The notes beneath the pieces are model-generated. The model saw nothing but the letters and a program-made list of their open reading frames with translations, ran no database searches and was not told the DNA's origin. DNA of 46,025 bases from Deltaproteobacteria bacterium (GTDB lineage: Bacteria; Myxococcota; JADLHZ01): assembly GCA_020848545.1 (NCBI GenBank), contig JADLHZ010000143.1, forward strand, positions 1-46,025. Reading direction: 5' to 3'. Position 1 is the stretch's first letter. Every line of letters begins with the position of its first letter. Positions 7,263 to 15,837 of the stretch are shown one piece after another. A program made the translations under genes and the position numbers.

Positions 7263-9263
7263 TCACCGGCTTTTGTCCTCCGAGGTGGGCGCAGCCGCGC
7301 GGCGCTCGGGCCGATAGACGAGCGGCATGCGCGCGGCTTCTTGGTCGAACCACGCGCGAAGACCGCTCTGCTCACACTCACCGGCGCAGCGCGTCTTCAT
7401 CGTGCCGTTCGCGTTCCGCCAGGCGATGATCCAATTCTGTCCGTCGAAGGCGCCGTAGTCCTTCTCGAGCATCACCTGCTCGTGCGTCGCGTCATTCACC
7501 TCGACGAGGCCGTCGTCGTGCAGGTGATACGCTTCGAAGTCGCGGCGCGCGCCGCTGTAGTGCCCAGGCACGAGCACGCTCGGCAGGACGTGGGTGAACG
7601 CCGTCTCGGCGAGCAAGCGCTGCGACGCGATCGCTTTGCCGTCGAAGATCGGCGCGAACGAACGGCCGGACGCAACCGGCGCCGGCAAGCGCGCGAGCTC
7701 GAGCAAGGTCGGGCCCACGTCGATCAAGCGCACGAGCGCCGAAACTTCTGCGGGCCCGCGCCGCTTCGCCCCGACGCGCGCCGCGAGCACGATGCGATTC
7801 TGCCGCTCGTTCAAGCTCGCCCCATGCACGCTCATCGCGCCCTTCAACGCGGGCGTGTCCTCGTAGAAATCCTCGCCGTGATCCGAGAGCACGACGATCG
7901 TCGCGCGCTCGTAGAGCCCGGCCCGCTTCAAGCGATCCAGGATCACGCCGAGCTGCATGTCGGCCTGCGCGACGAGCGCGTCGTAGAGCGCGCGATCGGT
8001 CTCGGCCGCGCTCGGATCGGCAGCGCCGACGCTCGCGACCGGCCGAAAGTGCATGCGCAGCCGGCGAGCGAGCGGCGTGCTCGGCCCGCTGAAGCGCCGG
8101 TAGAACGGGTACTCGGGGTCGCCGGGGAAGTGCGCCGCCGTCGCGTGGTAAGCGTAGAGCAACGGCCCGTCCTTCGCGCGCGCCACGACGTCAGCGGCCA
8201 CGATCTCGGCGTAGGTCTTCGCGTCGTAGAACCCGGCGAGCGCCCGGTTGTGCGCGAGCTCGGGCGCGATCCACCCGGCGAGGCGCGCGCCGGCGTAGGT
8301 GACGACACCACGGTAGCGCAATTTCTCGAGCAGAAAATTCAGCGCGCCGCGCGGCGGTTCGATGCGCGTCGCGAAGCCGCTCGTCTCGTCCTGGAAGTTG
8401 AAGCGCGAGCAGTCGGTGCGAAACACGGTCTGATACCCAGCCGCCGCGAACGCGCTCGCGAAGGTCGGCAGCGCCAGCCGCTCGCTCTTCTTGATCAGCG
8501 CGTAGCGCAGCCCGTGCTCCGCGGGCAGCGCCCCGGTCAACAGCGATCGCCACGCCGGCTCGGTCTGCGCGATCGGCGTGTAGGCCTGCGTGAACAACGT
8601 GGCCTCTGCGATGAAGACGTCGAGCTTCGGCACCACGCTCCGCTCGGCTCCGAACGCTGCGAGCCGATCCGTGCGCAGCGCGTCGACGCCGAACACGAGC
8701 ACCAGCGGGTGCGCGCTCTCGACGCGGCGTTCGATCGCGCCGGCGATGAAGGAGACCGCCGCCACGAAGCCGACGATGACGCCGTATGCCAGCGCGCGCG
8801 CCCCGTTGCCAGCGCGCCGCACGGCGATGATCCACAACGCCAGCACCGCGGCCGCCGCCGCCCACGGATGCCACGGCTCGCCGACGTCGACGATCCACCT
8901 GAGCACCGGCGTCACGCGAGGCACGTCGTCGAAGAGCGCCGGCGTGCGGATCGCGCGCGCCCAGATCGGCAGCATCGCCAGCGCGAAGAAATACGAAACG
9001 AACGCGAGCCGCCGCTGATCGGCGAGCCGCGCCAACGCATGCGCCAGCGCCGCACCCACGACGCCGGCGAACAAGTACACGGCGATCACCTTCGCGAGCA
9101 GCCACGGCAGCTCCGCCTTCGCGATGGCGATCAGCGCCGCGAACGGGCCCTTCACGTCGATCGAGAGCCCCGCGGCCTCATTCGACAGCACGAGCGCGGT
9201 CTCAGCGCCGAAGAGCGCGAGCCCGAAGAAGGCGCCGAAGAGGAGGGAGCGAGACAGCTTCAC
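7263..9263 (-). CDS. Membrane-anchored sulfatase-like hydrolase, no formylglycine Cys/Ser
   Basis: A protein of 666 aa starting at a GTG (9263). The N-terminal 180 residues contain about five membrane segments (5-27, 55-75, 87-103, 133-148, 158-178). From residue 186 a periplasmic alkaline-phosphatase/sulfatase-superfamily domain follows, with the metal-binding Asp in GVDALRTDR (D194) and a later SDHGEDF and HGASL block. At the nucleophile site the sequence is QTEPAWRS, with Thr234 where sulfatases have the Cys or Ser of C/S-x-P-x-R. Formylglycine cannot form there. Known Thr-nucleophile relatives include lipoteichoic acid synthase and phosphoethanolamine transferases, so a phosphoryl-group transferase acting on envelope lipids or glycans is more likely than a true sulfatase. 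The substrate is not predictable. Confidence 0.85.
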   Translation of the reverse strand: MKLSRSLLFGAFFGLALFGAETALVLSNEAAGLSIDVKGPFAALIAIAKAELPWLLAKVIAVYLFAGVVGAALAHALARLADQRRLAFVSYFFALAMLPIWARAIRTPALFDDVPRVTPVLRWIVDVGEPWHPWAAAAAVLALWIIAVRRAGNGARALAYGVIVGFVAAVSFIAGAIERRVESAHPLVLVFGVDALRTDRLAAFGAERSVVPKLDVFIAEATLFTQAYTPIAQTEPAWRSLLTGALPAEHGLRYALIKKSERLALPTFASAFAAAGYQTVFRTDCSRFNFQDETSGFATRIEPPRGALNFLLEKLRYRGVVTYAGARLAGWIAPELAHNRALAGFYDAKTYAEIVAADVVARAKDGPLLYAYHATAAHFPGDPEYPFYRRFSGPSTPLARRLRMHFRPVASVGAADPSAAETDRALYDALVAQADMQLGVILDRLKRAGLYERATIVVLSDHGEDFYEDTPALKGAMSVHGASLNERQNRIVLAARVGAKRRGPAEVSALVRLIDVGPTLLELARLPAPVASGRSFAPIFDGKAIASQRLLAETAFTHVLPSVLVPGHYSGARRDFEAYHLHDDGLVEVNDATHEQVMLEKDYGAFDGQNWIIAWRNANGTMKTRCAGECEQSGLRAWFDQEAARMPLVYRPERRAAAPTSEDKSR

Positions 9264-9367
9264 TGGCGAAGTACCCTACGACGCACGAGGCTAGGAGAGA
9301 AAGAGGATGGGGACAAACATCCCTCGCCCTCCTCGACCTGCGCGACCACAAACGTTAGTCCCTCCCC

Positions 9368-10861
9368 GTGCCGCGCTTCGTCGCATTCGTCCTCTGCGTG
9401 CTCGCGCCCATCACGGCCGCGGCGCAGACGGCCACCTACCAGAACCGCCTCCTCGGCCAGCGCGCGCCGGGTATGGGCGGCGCGTTCACCGGCATCGCCG
9501 ATGATCCGAGCGCGGCGTACTACAACCCGGCGGCGCTCTCGAACCTCTCGACGCTGCAGCTCGAAGTCGGCCTGCCCGTCGTCGCGATCGATCAGCTCCG
9601 CGTGTTCGGCGGCCTCGTGCGCGGCAGCGGCTCGAACTCGGACAGCCTCGTCGCCCTCGCGCTGCCGACGATGATCGGCGCCGCCGCCGGCGTGGGGCCG
9701 AAGGACGGCACCGGCAACGAGCGGCTCACGCTCGCACTCTCGCTGCTCATCCCGTGGCAGCGGCAAGTGTTCCTCCGCCAAGCGCTGCAAGTCACCGACG
9801 CGAGCGCCGTGCACATCGTGCAAGAGAGCGAGCAGACGCTGATGCTCGGCGCGTCGCTGTCGGTGCGGCTCGGCATCTTCTCGATCGGCGCGTCGCTCTT
9901 CTACATCCATCAGAACGTCTTTTGGCTGACCTCGCAGACCGGCACGGCCTCGGCGTGCGGCGTCGCGAGCTGCACGGTCGAGCAAGCCTACAACCACAGC
10001 ACGCAGCTCGAAGGGTGGTTCGGCGCCTTCAGCCCGCGCCTCGGCCTCTTGCTCAAACCGACGCCGCAGTGGTCGATCGGCCTGATGGCGAGCCTGTCGT
10101 CGTTTCGCATGTTCGGCGCCGGCGGCTTCAAGACGGGCGGCTTCAACGCGAGCGACGCGGGGGTGCTCGGCCAGCAGTTCTACGCCACCGACAACCTGTG
10201 GTTCGACCGGCCGCTGCCGTGGGAGCTGCGCGTCGGCGTCGGCTTCAAGCTCGGCGAGCGCTTCGTCTTCGCCGGCGACGTCACCTTCTACATGCCGCAG
10301 AATTTTCCGATGCTGCGCGGCGTGCCAACCGGACCGTTGATCTTCCCGGCCGACATCCGGCGCGGCTTCGTGATGAACGGCAACCTCGGCTTCGAGTACA
10401 AGATCCGGCCGACGATCCCGCTGCGCTTCGGGCTGTTCACGAACCTGAGCGCGGCGCCGCGCGTGCAGCTCGGCCCCGGCGCGCAGTCGGTGCTGTCGGA
10501 GACGGCAGGCTGCGCCGACACGCCGTGCATGCCGTGGCAGCACTCGGCCGGCATCACGTCGAGCGTCGGCGCGCAGCTCTGGCGCGTGCAGCTCGACTTC
10601 GGCGCGATCGTCTCTTACGGCCGCGGCTACATGCAGCAGAACGAACCGCAGGGGCCGACGCGCTTTCGCTGGGCCGAGACCGATCAGATCCAGGTGCAGC
10701 TCTTCATCGGCGGCAACCTCGGCAAGGTGCTGAACGAGACGGCGATCGAGATCAAAGAGCGCATCGAACAACGCCAGCGCGAGCTCGAAGAGAAGAAGCA
10801 GCACGAGCACGACGCCGCGAGCCAGCCACTCACAGCGCCACCAGCGCCGCCCCCACCGTGA
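9368..10861 (+). CDS. OMPP1/FadL-like outer membrane transport protein
   Basis: A protein of 497 aa from a GTG start at 9368. A signal peptide (MPRFVAFVLCVLAPITAAAQ) is followed by the block ATYQNRLLGQRAPGMGGAFT, then GIADDPSAAYYNPAALS. That block is the characteristic N-terminal hatch region of OMPP1/FadL/TodX-type proteins, which form 14-stranded barrels for hydrophobic substrates. The rest alternates as in beta strands. Unusually, the last 45 residues are a charged coiled-coil-like helix (EIKERIEQRQRELEEKKQ) and a Pro-rich tail instead of a terminal aromatic strand. The 3' end overlaps the convergent DMT transporter gene by 32 bp. The divergent sulfatase-like gene starts 104 bp upstream. 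Confidence 0.88.
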   Translation: MPRFVAFVLCVLAPITAAAQTATYQNRLLGQRAPGMGGAFTGIADDPSAAYYNPAALSNLSTLQLEVGLPVVAIDQLRVFGGLVRGSGSNSDSLVALALPTMIGAAAGVGPKDGTGNERLTLALSLLIPWQRQVFLRQALQVTDASAVHIVQESEQTLMLGASLSVRLGIFSIGASLFYIHQNVFWLTSQTGTASACGVASCTVEQAYNHSTQLEGWFGAFSPRLGLLLKPTPQWSIGLMASLSSFRMFGAGGFKTGGFNASDAGVLGQQFYATDNLWFDRPLPWELRVGVGFKLGERFVFAGDVTFYMPQNFPMLRGVPTGPLIFPADIRRGFVMNGNLGFEYKIRPTIPLRFGLFTNLSAAPRVQLGPGAQSVLSETAGCADTPCMPWQHSAGITSSVGAQLWRVQLDFGAIVSYGRGYMQQNEPQGPTRFRWAETDQIQVQLFIGGNLGKVLNETAIEIKERIEQRQRELEEKKQHEHDAASQPLTAPPAPPPP

Positions 10862-11657
10862 TCGCCAGCGCCGAGGTGAGCGAGCGCGCATCGACGACCT
10901 CGCCGCGCGCCCAGCCCCACGCCGCAGCGAAGAGCACGCTCGTGTTGCGCATCGCCGAGACGTGCGCGGGACCGGCGCTCTTCAGGGCGTTCAGGAAGAT
11001 GAGAAACGACGCTGCGCAGCAGACGGCCGCGAAAGCGAGCCAGCGTCGCTCGCCCGACAACGCCGCTCGCAGCCGCGCGCCGCGCCTGCTGCCGAGCCCC
11101 ACGATCTGCACGGGCAGCGCGACGGCGAGCGAGAGCGCGAACAAGGCGGATGGCGCGATGCCGGTGTCGATCGCGCGCTTGTAGGTCGCGGGATAGAGCG
11201 CGATCGCCGCGGCGCAGCCGAGGGCGAAGAGGAGCCCGCGCGATCGCGGCAAGCTCCGCATCTGCACGAAGAGCCCAAAGGCCAAGGTGGCGGCGCCGAA
11301 GAGCGCGAGCCACGTCGCCTGCTCATCGAGAAAGACGAGCGCGATGGGCCAGACGAAGAGCACGCCGCAGCCGCGGCTGATCCCATACGCGCTCTGCAAC
11401 GGGAGCCGCGCGAGCGCCGCCGTCAAGGTCAGAAAGTACACCGCCTCGACGGCGCCGGTCGCAAACGCCCAAGGCAGAGCGGCGCGGGGAACGCCACCGG
11501 ATCCGAACGCGAGCGCCAAGGCCGCGCTCAGGCTGCCCGCGCCGGTGACGATGATCGCCGCGGAAGCCTCCTTGTCCTCGGCGCCCTTCAACAAGGCGTT
11601 CCACGTGGCGTGGAGCACCGCCGACAGCAAGACGAGCGCGATGGCCGCCGCCGGCAT
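10830..11657 (-). CDS. EamA/DMT-family transporter
   Basis: A protein of 275 aa with about ten hydrophobic helices and the two-fold EamA pattern. The first repeat opens with LHATWNALLKGAEDKEAS, a typical DMT start, and GISRGCGVLFVWP lies at the end of the first half. The family exports or imports small metabolites by proton exchange; the substrate is not predictable. The ATG at 11657 lies 1 bp after the stop of the methyltransferase gene, so the two are cotranscribed. The last 32 bp overlap the convergent porin gene. Confidence 0.9.
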   Translation of the reverse strand: MPAAAIALVLLSAVLHATWNALLKGAEDKEASAAIIVTGAGSLSAALALAFGSGGVPRAALPWAFATGAVEAVYFLTLTAALARLPLQSAYGISRGCGVLFVWPIALVFLDEQATWLALFGAATLAFGLFVQMRSLPRSRGLLFALGCAAAIALYPATYKRAIDTGIAPSALFALSLAVALPVQIVGLGSRRGARLRAALSGERRWLAFAAVCCAASFLIFLNALKSAGPAHVSAMRNTSVLFAAAWGWARGEVVDARSLTSALAITVGAALVAL

Positions 11658-11658
11658 G

Positions 11659-12627
11659 TCAGCGCGTGATCCGAAAGCAGCGGTGGATCGTCCTGTTGCG
11701 ATAGTCCTCGGGCACGGTGTCCTTCGTGATCTCGACGACCGTGGCAGCCACCTCGGCGAAGCGCGGTAGGAAGCGCTGATGGTTCGTCGAGAAGTAGAGC
11801 ACGCCGTCCGGCGCGAGCAGGCGCACGCACGCGGTGATGAGCTCGGGATGATCGCGCTGCACGTCGAAGCTCTCGCGATCGCGGCCGACCGAGAACGACG
11901 GCGGATCGCAGACGATGATCTCGAACTGGTGGCGGCGCTCGTACTCGAAGTGCAGAAACTCGCGCACGTCGTCCTTGACGAACAAGTGGCGAGAGGTGCC
12001 GAGCTCGTTCAACGCGAAGTTCGCCTCGGCCCAGTCGAGGTAGGTGCGCGAGGCGTCGACCGTGGTGACGCGCACCGCGCCTGCCGCCGCGGCGTAGACC
12101 GAGAAGCTGCCGGTGTAGGCAAAGAGGTTGAGCACGCGGTTGCTCTTCGCGCCGGCGGCCACCATGGCGCGCGTCTTTCGGTGATCGGCGAAGAGGCCGG
12201 TGTCGAGGAAGTCGTCGAGGTTGCAATAGAAGCGCAGGTCGCCCTCACGCACGATCAGGCGCTCGTTCGTACGCTCCGGGCTCTCCGTGCGTTCGTACCT
12301 GTCACCGCTCCTCGGCCTCGTCCGCCGCGCCTTCGTGTGGACCCGCTCACGCGGTATTTTCAATATATCCGCGCACGCGGCGCCCAAGCTCGCCACGTAG
12401 TCTTCGAGCAACGCGGTCTGTTCGCGCGCGTACTCGGCGACGACCAAGTGCCCTTCGTACCAGTCGACGACGACGCGCACCTCCGGAATGTCCCAGTCGT
12501 AGAGCCGGTAGGCGCCGATCTGCTTCTTCTCCATCTTCGCCGCGAGCTTCTGATGCGTCTTCTTCACGCGGTTCGCGAGCATCTCGGCGTGTCGGGCCAC
12601 ATCGATCTCTGACGTCTGTCGCGGCAT
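11659..12627 (-). CDS. RlmK-like 23S rRNA methyltransferase (stand-alone)
   Basis: A protein of 322 aa resembling the C-terminal half of the E. coli fusion enzyme RlmL, which makes m7G2069 in 23S rRNA. Visible motifs are motif I NLFAYTGSFSVYA (167-179), the acidic residue in TTVDASRTYLDWAEAN (D191), the catalytic motif CDPPSFS (240-246), and SFDVQRDH (253-260), which is strongly RlmK-like. The N-terminal 130 residues carry a short PUA/RNA-binding-like region but no THUMP or RlmL half, so the enzyme stands alone here. It starts 39 bp from the divergent gene at 12667 and is followed 1 bp later by the transporter gene. Function is confident at the level of RNA methyltransferase; the exact base is inferred. 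Confidence 0.88.
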   Translation of the reverse strand: MPRQTSEIDVARHAEMLANRVKKTHQKLAAKMEKKQIGAYRLYDWDIPEVRVVVDWYEGHLVVAEYAREQTALLEDYVASLGAACADILKIPRERVHTKARRTRPRSGDRYERTESPERTNERLIVREGDLRFYCNLDDFLDTGLFADHRKTRAMVAAGAKSNRVLNLFAYTGSFSVYAAAAGAVRVTTVDASRTYLDWAEANFALNELGTSRHLFVKDDVREFLHFEYERRHQFEIIVCDPPSFSVGRDRESFDVQRDHPELITACVRLLAPDGVLYFSTNHQRFLPRFAEVAATVVEITKDTVPEDYRNRTIHRCFRITR

Positions 12628-12666
12628 CTGTCGGCGCGGCTACCACATTTCGACGCAACTTTCGCC

Positions 12667-14091
12667 GTGACTTGCCGATGCTGCGCGCCGGCCAAGCCCA
12701 TGCTCGCGATCGTCCTATCTATTATATGTGCCGCTCCCGCGCCCGCTTTGGCCCTCGCCGCCCGCGCCGAGAGCGCCATGGTCGACAAGGGCGCGGCCCT
12801 CGCGGGCTACAGCCTCACCCTCGAGGTCGAGTCGCGGTGGTTCGCCAGCGGCGAGGCCGAGATCCCCGAGGGCCCACCGGCGTTCGCAGCACTGCGCAGC
12901 GATCGCTTGGAGCTCCGCCTCGACGGCAGCGAGGCCAGGCGCAAGGTGCACGTGGCCACGCCCGACGGCGGCGTCGTCGACTACCAAGAGCAGCTCGGTG
13001 GCGGCGACGCTGCCGAAGCCCGCGCGTTCGAGCGCACGCTCGGTATGTTTGCGCCGTGGCTCATGGCGCAGATCACGAGCAAGCGCTTCACTGTGAAGGC
13101 GACCCCGAAGCTCGCGCTCGACGGGCGCAAGCTGCCGGCGCTCGCCGTCAAGACGCCCGACGGCCTGCTCACCGTCGCCTTCGATCCGGACACCGGCCTG
13201 CCGCTCGTCGTGCGCCGCGTGGTGTCGCATCCGCTCCGCGGCCGGCGCATGTATGAACTTCGATACACCGAGTGGCGCTCCGCCGGCCCGCTCCGCGTCC
13301 CGAAGGCGTGGACCACCTCGCTCGGCGGCGAGGCGATCGCGTATTCGACCGTGCGCGACGCGAGCGCCGTCAAAGCGCGGGCGACGAGCGGCAAGCCGAG
13401 CGACGCGCCGCCCGCCGCCGCCGAAGCCGACATCGTCCGCGCGATGCTCGCCCCCACAGGCGGCGAAGTCGGCGCGCGCCAGTGGCAGCGCGTCTCCGTC
13501 GCCGAAGGCGTCGATCGTTTGAGCGGCCGCGCTGGCGACATCCTCGTCGTCGAGATGCGCGATCACTTGGTCGTCTTCGACGCGCCCTGCGCCGGAGCGT
13601 GCGCCGATGCTGCGCTCGCCGAGCTGCGCCGCGCGTATCCGAAGAAGCCCGTCCGCACGCTCGTGCTCTCGCACCACCATGACGCCCGCGCGCTCGGCCT
13701 GCTCGCGTTCGCTCTGGCGGTCGATCAGATCATCGTCGCCGCGGGTGCGCGGGCGTGGACAGAGAAGCTCTTGCAGCGCCTACCGAAGAAGCGGCGGCCG
13801 GTGGTGCTCGACGTGGCGCCGCAACGCGCGATCACCGACGGGACGCGCGTCGTGCGCCTGACCCGCCTCGTCGACCATCCGCACGCCTCCACGCTGATCA
13901 TGGGCTACGTGCAAGACGCGAAGGTGCTCTGGGCGGTCGACGTTGCCGTCGGCCGCGACCATCCGCTGCACTTCGATTGGAACGAGCGCCTGAGCCGCGC
14001 CGAACGATCGCTCGGCGTCGGCGCGAGCGCGCTCGTCGTCGACGGGCGCGGGTCCGTCGCGCCGCACACACCGCTCGCCAGTGTGCGATAG
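12667..14091 (+). CDS. Secreted protein with degenerate metallo-beta-lactamase-like domain
   Basis: A protein of 474 aa from a GTG at 12667. An ATG at 12700 is the alternative, but the longer form supplies the positive charges expected before the signal-peptide core (MLAIVLSIICAAPAPALALA). Residues about 40-250 are a beta-rich region like outer-membrane lipoprotein-sorting or LolA-type folds (inference). The C-terminal half looks like a metallo-beta-lactamase fold: strand pairs DILVVEMRDHLVVFDAP, then LVLSHHHDARALGL, and later LWAVDVAVGRDHP. The canonical H-x-H-x-D-H is changed: the first two His are kept, but the Asp-His that follow are Ala-Arg. The metal site is probably incomplete. The family hydrolase activity should not be assumed. 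Confidence 0.72.
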   Translation: MTCRCCAPAKPMLAIVLSIICAAPAPALALAARAESAMVDKGAALAGYSLTLEVESRWFASGEAEIPEGPPAFAALRSDRLELRLDGSEARRKVHVATPDGGVVDYQEQLGGGDAAEARAFERTLGMFAPWLMAQITSKRFTVKATPKLALDGRKLPALAVKTPDGLLTVAFDPDTGLPLVVRRVVSHPLRGRRMYELRYTEWRSAGPLRVPKAWTTSLGGEAIAYSTVRDASAVKARATSGKPSDAPPAAAEADIVRAMLAPTGGEVGARQWQRVSVAEGVDRLSGRAGDILVVEMRDHLVVFDAPCAGACADAALAELRRAYPKKPVRTLVLSHHHDARALGLLAFALAVDQIIVAAGARAWTEKLLQRLPKKRRPVVLDVAPQRAITDGTRVVRLTRLVDHPHASTLIMGYVQDAKVLWAVDVAVGRDHPLHFDWNERLSRAERSLGVGASALVVDGRGSVAPHTPLASVR

Positions 14092-14101
14092 GAAGCCTCG
14101 G

Positions 14102-15097
14102 CTACACGCCCGCGACCTGCGCTTCTCCGCCGTAGAGCACGACGTCGCCGCTCAGTCGATCGTCCGGAGATGGCACGCGCCACGCACCGTCCTTCTTCGT
14201 GAGCATCACCTTGATCGCATGCGAGCGCTCGACGTCGGCGACGATTTGCCCGGCGAGCTTCGGCGAGCGATCGGCGTTCACTTCTCGCGTGACGAGCCCC
14301 GGCGCCTTCTCCGAAATGACCGGCACCGGCGCGTACAGCCCGAGGGCCTTCGCCGCCACGATCGGCGCCGCCACTGCCGCCGACGAGAACGCGTAGCTCA
14401 CGTCGAAGCTCTGCTGCAGCTTGGCGGCGATCTGCTGGTCGAACTGGCGCACGGCCGTCTTGATCTTCGGGTTCAGCCGGCGCGCGTCCAAGGCGACCTC
14501 GAGGTTCGCGAGATCGTCGTTGGTCGCGATGATGACGAGCCGCGCCTTCTCGATGCCCGCGCTGATCAACGCGTCGTCGTCGCGCATGTCGCGCTCGATC
14601 ACCGGCACCTTCCCCGCGCGCGCCCGCGATAGGAACGCGCCGTTCGGATCCTTCTCGATGCAGACGACCGGCACCTTCTGCTCGACCAAGTACTCGAGCA
14701 CGCGAAAGCCGAGGTGACCGAGACCGCAGAGCACGACATGATCGCTGAAGGTCGACGCCACCACTTTCACCCATTCCTGGTCGCCTTGCCTGCGCGCCAT
14801 CAATAGAAGCCCGAGCCGCACGACGCCTTCGCCGACGACGACGGCGCCGAACAAGGGAAAGACCATGCTCAACACTTCGAGGTACCAATGATCGACCGAG
14901 GTGAAGATCGTCTCTGCGAAGAGCGCCATCCACGCCGCGTAGAACGCCGAGTCGAGATCCGGCCGCCGGCCGCCGAGCTGCGAGAGCGGGCTCACCGAAA
15001 AAAGCGTGGTGCCGATCGCGACGAGCAACGCGAGCGCCAGCAAGGTGCCGCGAAACTGCCGGAGCACGACCCGCGCGTAAGCGAAAGCGAGGCGCAT
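14102..15097 (-). CDS. Ion-channel-like membrane protein with TrkA-N (RCK) domain, altered pore
   Basis: A protein of 331 aa. The ATG at 15097 overlaps the upstream stop by one base (TGATG), which supports this start. The N-terminus has a first membrane helix (RGTLLALALLVAIGTTLF), a pore-helix-like segment and a second helix (VLSMVFPLFGAVVVGEGVVRLGLLL). This is the layout of a two-helix potassium channel. The selectivity filter TVGYG is absent; the aligned place reads FTSVDHW. From about residue 105 a TrkA-N Rossmann domain begins (VVLCGLGHLGFRVLEYL, then CIEKD), followed by the VIERDMRDDD and IIATNDD blocks of RCK domains. Likely a nucleotide-regulated channel relative or ligand sensor; potassium selectivity is doubtful. 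Confidence 0.82.
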   Translation of the reverse strand: MRLAFAYARVVLRQFRGTLLALALLVAIGTTLFSVSPLSQLGGRRPDLDSAFYAAWMALFAETIFTSVDHWYLEVLSMVFPLFGAVVVGEGVVRLGLLLMARRQGDQEWVKVVASTFSDHVVLCGLGHLGFRVLEYLVEQKVPVVCIEKDPNGAFLSRARAGKVPVIERDMRDDDALISAGIEKARLVIIATNDDLANLEVALDARRLNPKIKTAVRQFDQQIAAKLQQSFDVSYAFSSAAVAAPIVAAKALGLYAPVPVISEKAPGLVTREVNADRSPKLAGQIVADVERSHAIKVMLTKKDGAWRVPSPDDRLSGDVVLYGGEAQVAGV

Positions 15098-15837
15098 CAG
15101 CCGCGTCCTTCGTGCAGGCGACGCATCTCGGCGAGCAGCGCGTCGTAGATCGCTTCGTGCGCAGGCAAGCGCTGTGCGATCGCTTCTCGATGTCGCGCGA
15201 TCGTCTGCTCGTCCTTGCGCACGACCGGCCCGGTCAGCGCCGCACGCGGTCCACGCTTCGCCGCCACCGTGAGCGCCTGCAACGCGATCGGCAAGAGCAC
15301 GCCCGGCGCGTGTTTCGCCTTCACGCCGGCCTCGACGAGCATCGCGAGCGCCGCGCTCCACGCCGTGAGCACACCGGCGCCGCCGAGCACCGCGGCCGCG
15401 TGGTACAAGGTGCGATCCGCGGGCAGCGCGAACGGCACGGCGCCGATGCGCTTCGCCAACGCGGCGAGCCCTGCCCCCGACACGCCGACCGGCACGCCTG
15501 TGAAGTCCTTCGGACCGTCGGCCGAGAAGCCCATGAGCGGATGAAAGGTGTCGACGTCTTCGAGGCCCACGCCACGGAAGAAGTCGGGCGTCGCCGAGCC
15601 AGACACCGACACGTAGCGGTGCGGGTGCGCGGTCAAGACCGGCGCGACACTCGCGATCGCCGCTTCGGGAATGCACAGGAACGCGAGCGCGCGCGGCGGA
15701 AGCTTTCGCAGCACGGCGTCGAGCGAGGCGCGGCGCGTCCTGCTGTAGACGTGAACGCTACCGACGCGCTGCAGCGATCGGGCGAGCGCGCTGCCCACCT
15801 TGCCGGCGCCGAGGACGGCGAAGGTTCGCGAGCTCAC
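15097..15837 (-). CDS. Rossmann-like / DUF2520 oxidoreductase-family protein
   Basis: A protein of 246 aa. The N-terminus is a dinucleotide-binding fold (FAVLGAGKVGSALARSL), followed by LAFLCIPEAAIASVA and the block DTFHPLMGFSADG (usual form HP-x-x-S/T-F). The C-terminal half is all-helical (YHAAAVLGGAGVLTAWSAALAM), matching DUF2520, in the superfamily that includes pyrroline-5-carboxylate reductase and ketopantoate reductase. The substrate is unknown. The gene overlaps the ClpA gene by 4 bp upstream (ATGA) and the TrkA-N gene by 1 bp downstream, so translation is probably coupled. Confidence 0.9.
   Translation of the reverse strand: MSSRTFAVLGAGKVGSALARSLQRVGSVHVYSRTRRASLDAVLRKLPPRALAFLCIPEAAIASVAPVLTAHPHRYVSVSGSATPDFFRGVGLEDVDTFHPLMGFSADGPKDFTGVPVGVSGAGLAALAKRIGAVPFALPADRTLYHAAAVLGGAGVLTAWSAALAMLVEAGVKAKHAPGVLLPIALQALTVAAKRGPRAALTGPVVRKDEQTIARHREAIAQRLPAHEAIYDALLAEMRRLHEGRG

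Noticed and set aside
4127-7429. 1100-residue plus-strand open frame opposite the kinase and FHA-activator genes
   Set aside because: His/Arg/Glu-rich, no domain; lies antisense to two genes with clear catalytic motifs.
7341-9674. 777-residue plus-strand open frame opposite the sulfatase-like gene
   Set aside because: Same shadow composition; the opposite strand has membrane helices and superfamily motifs.
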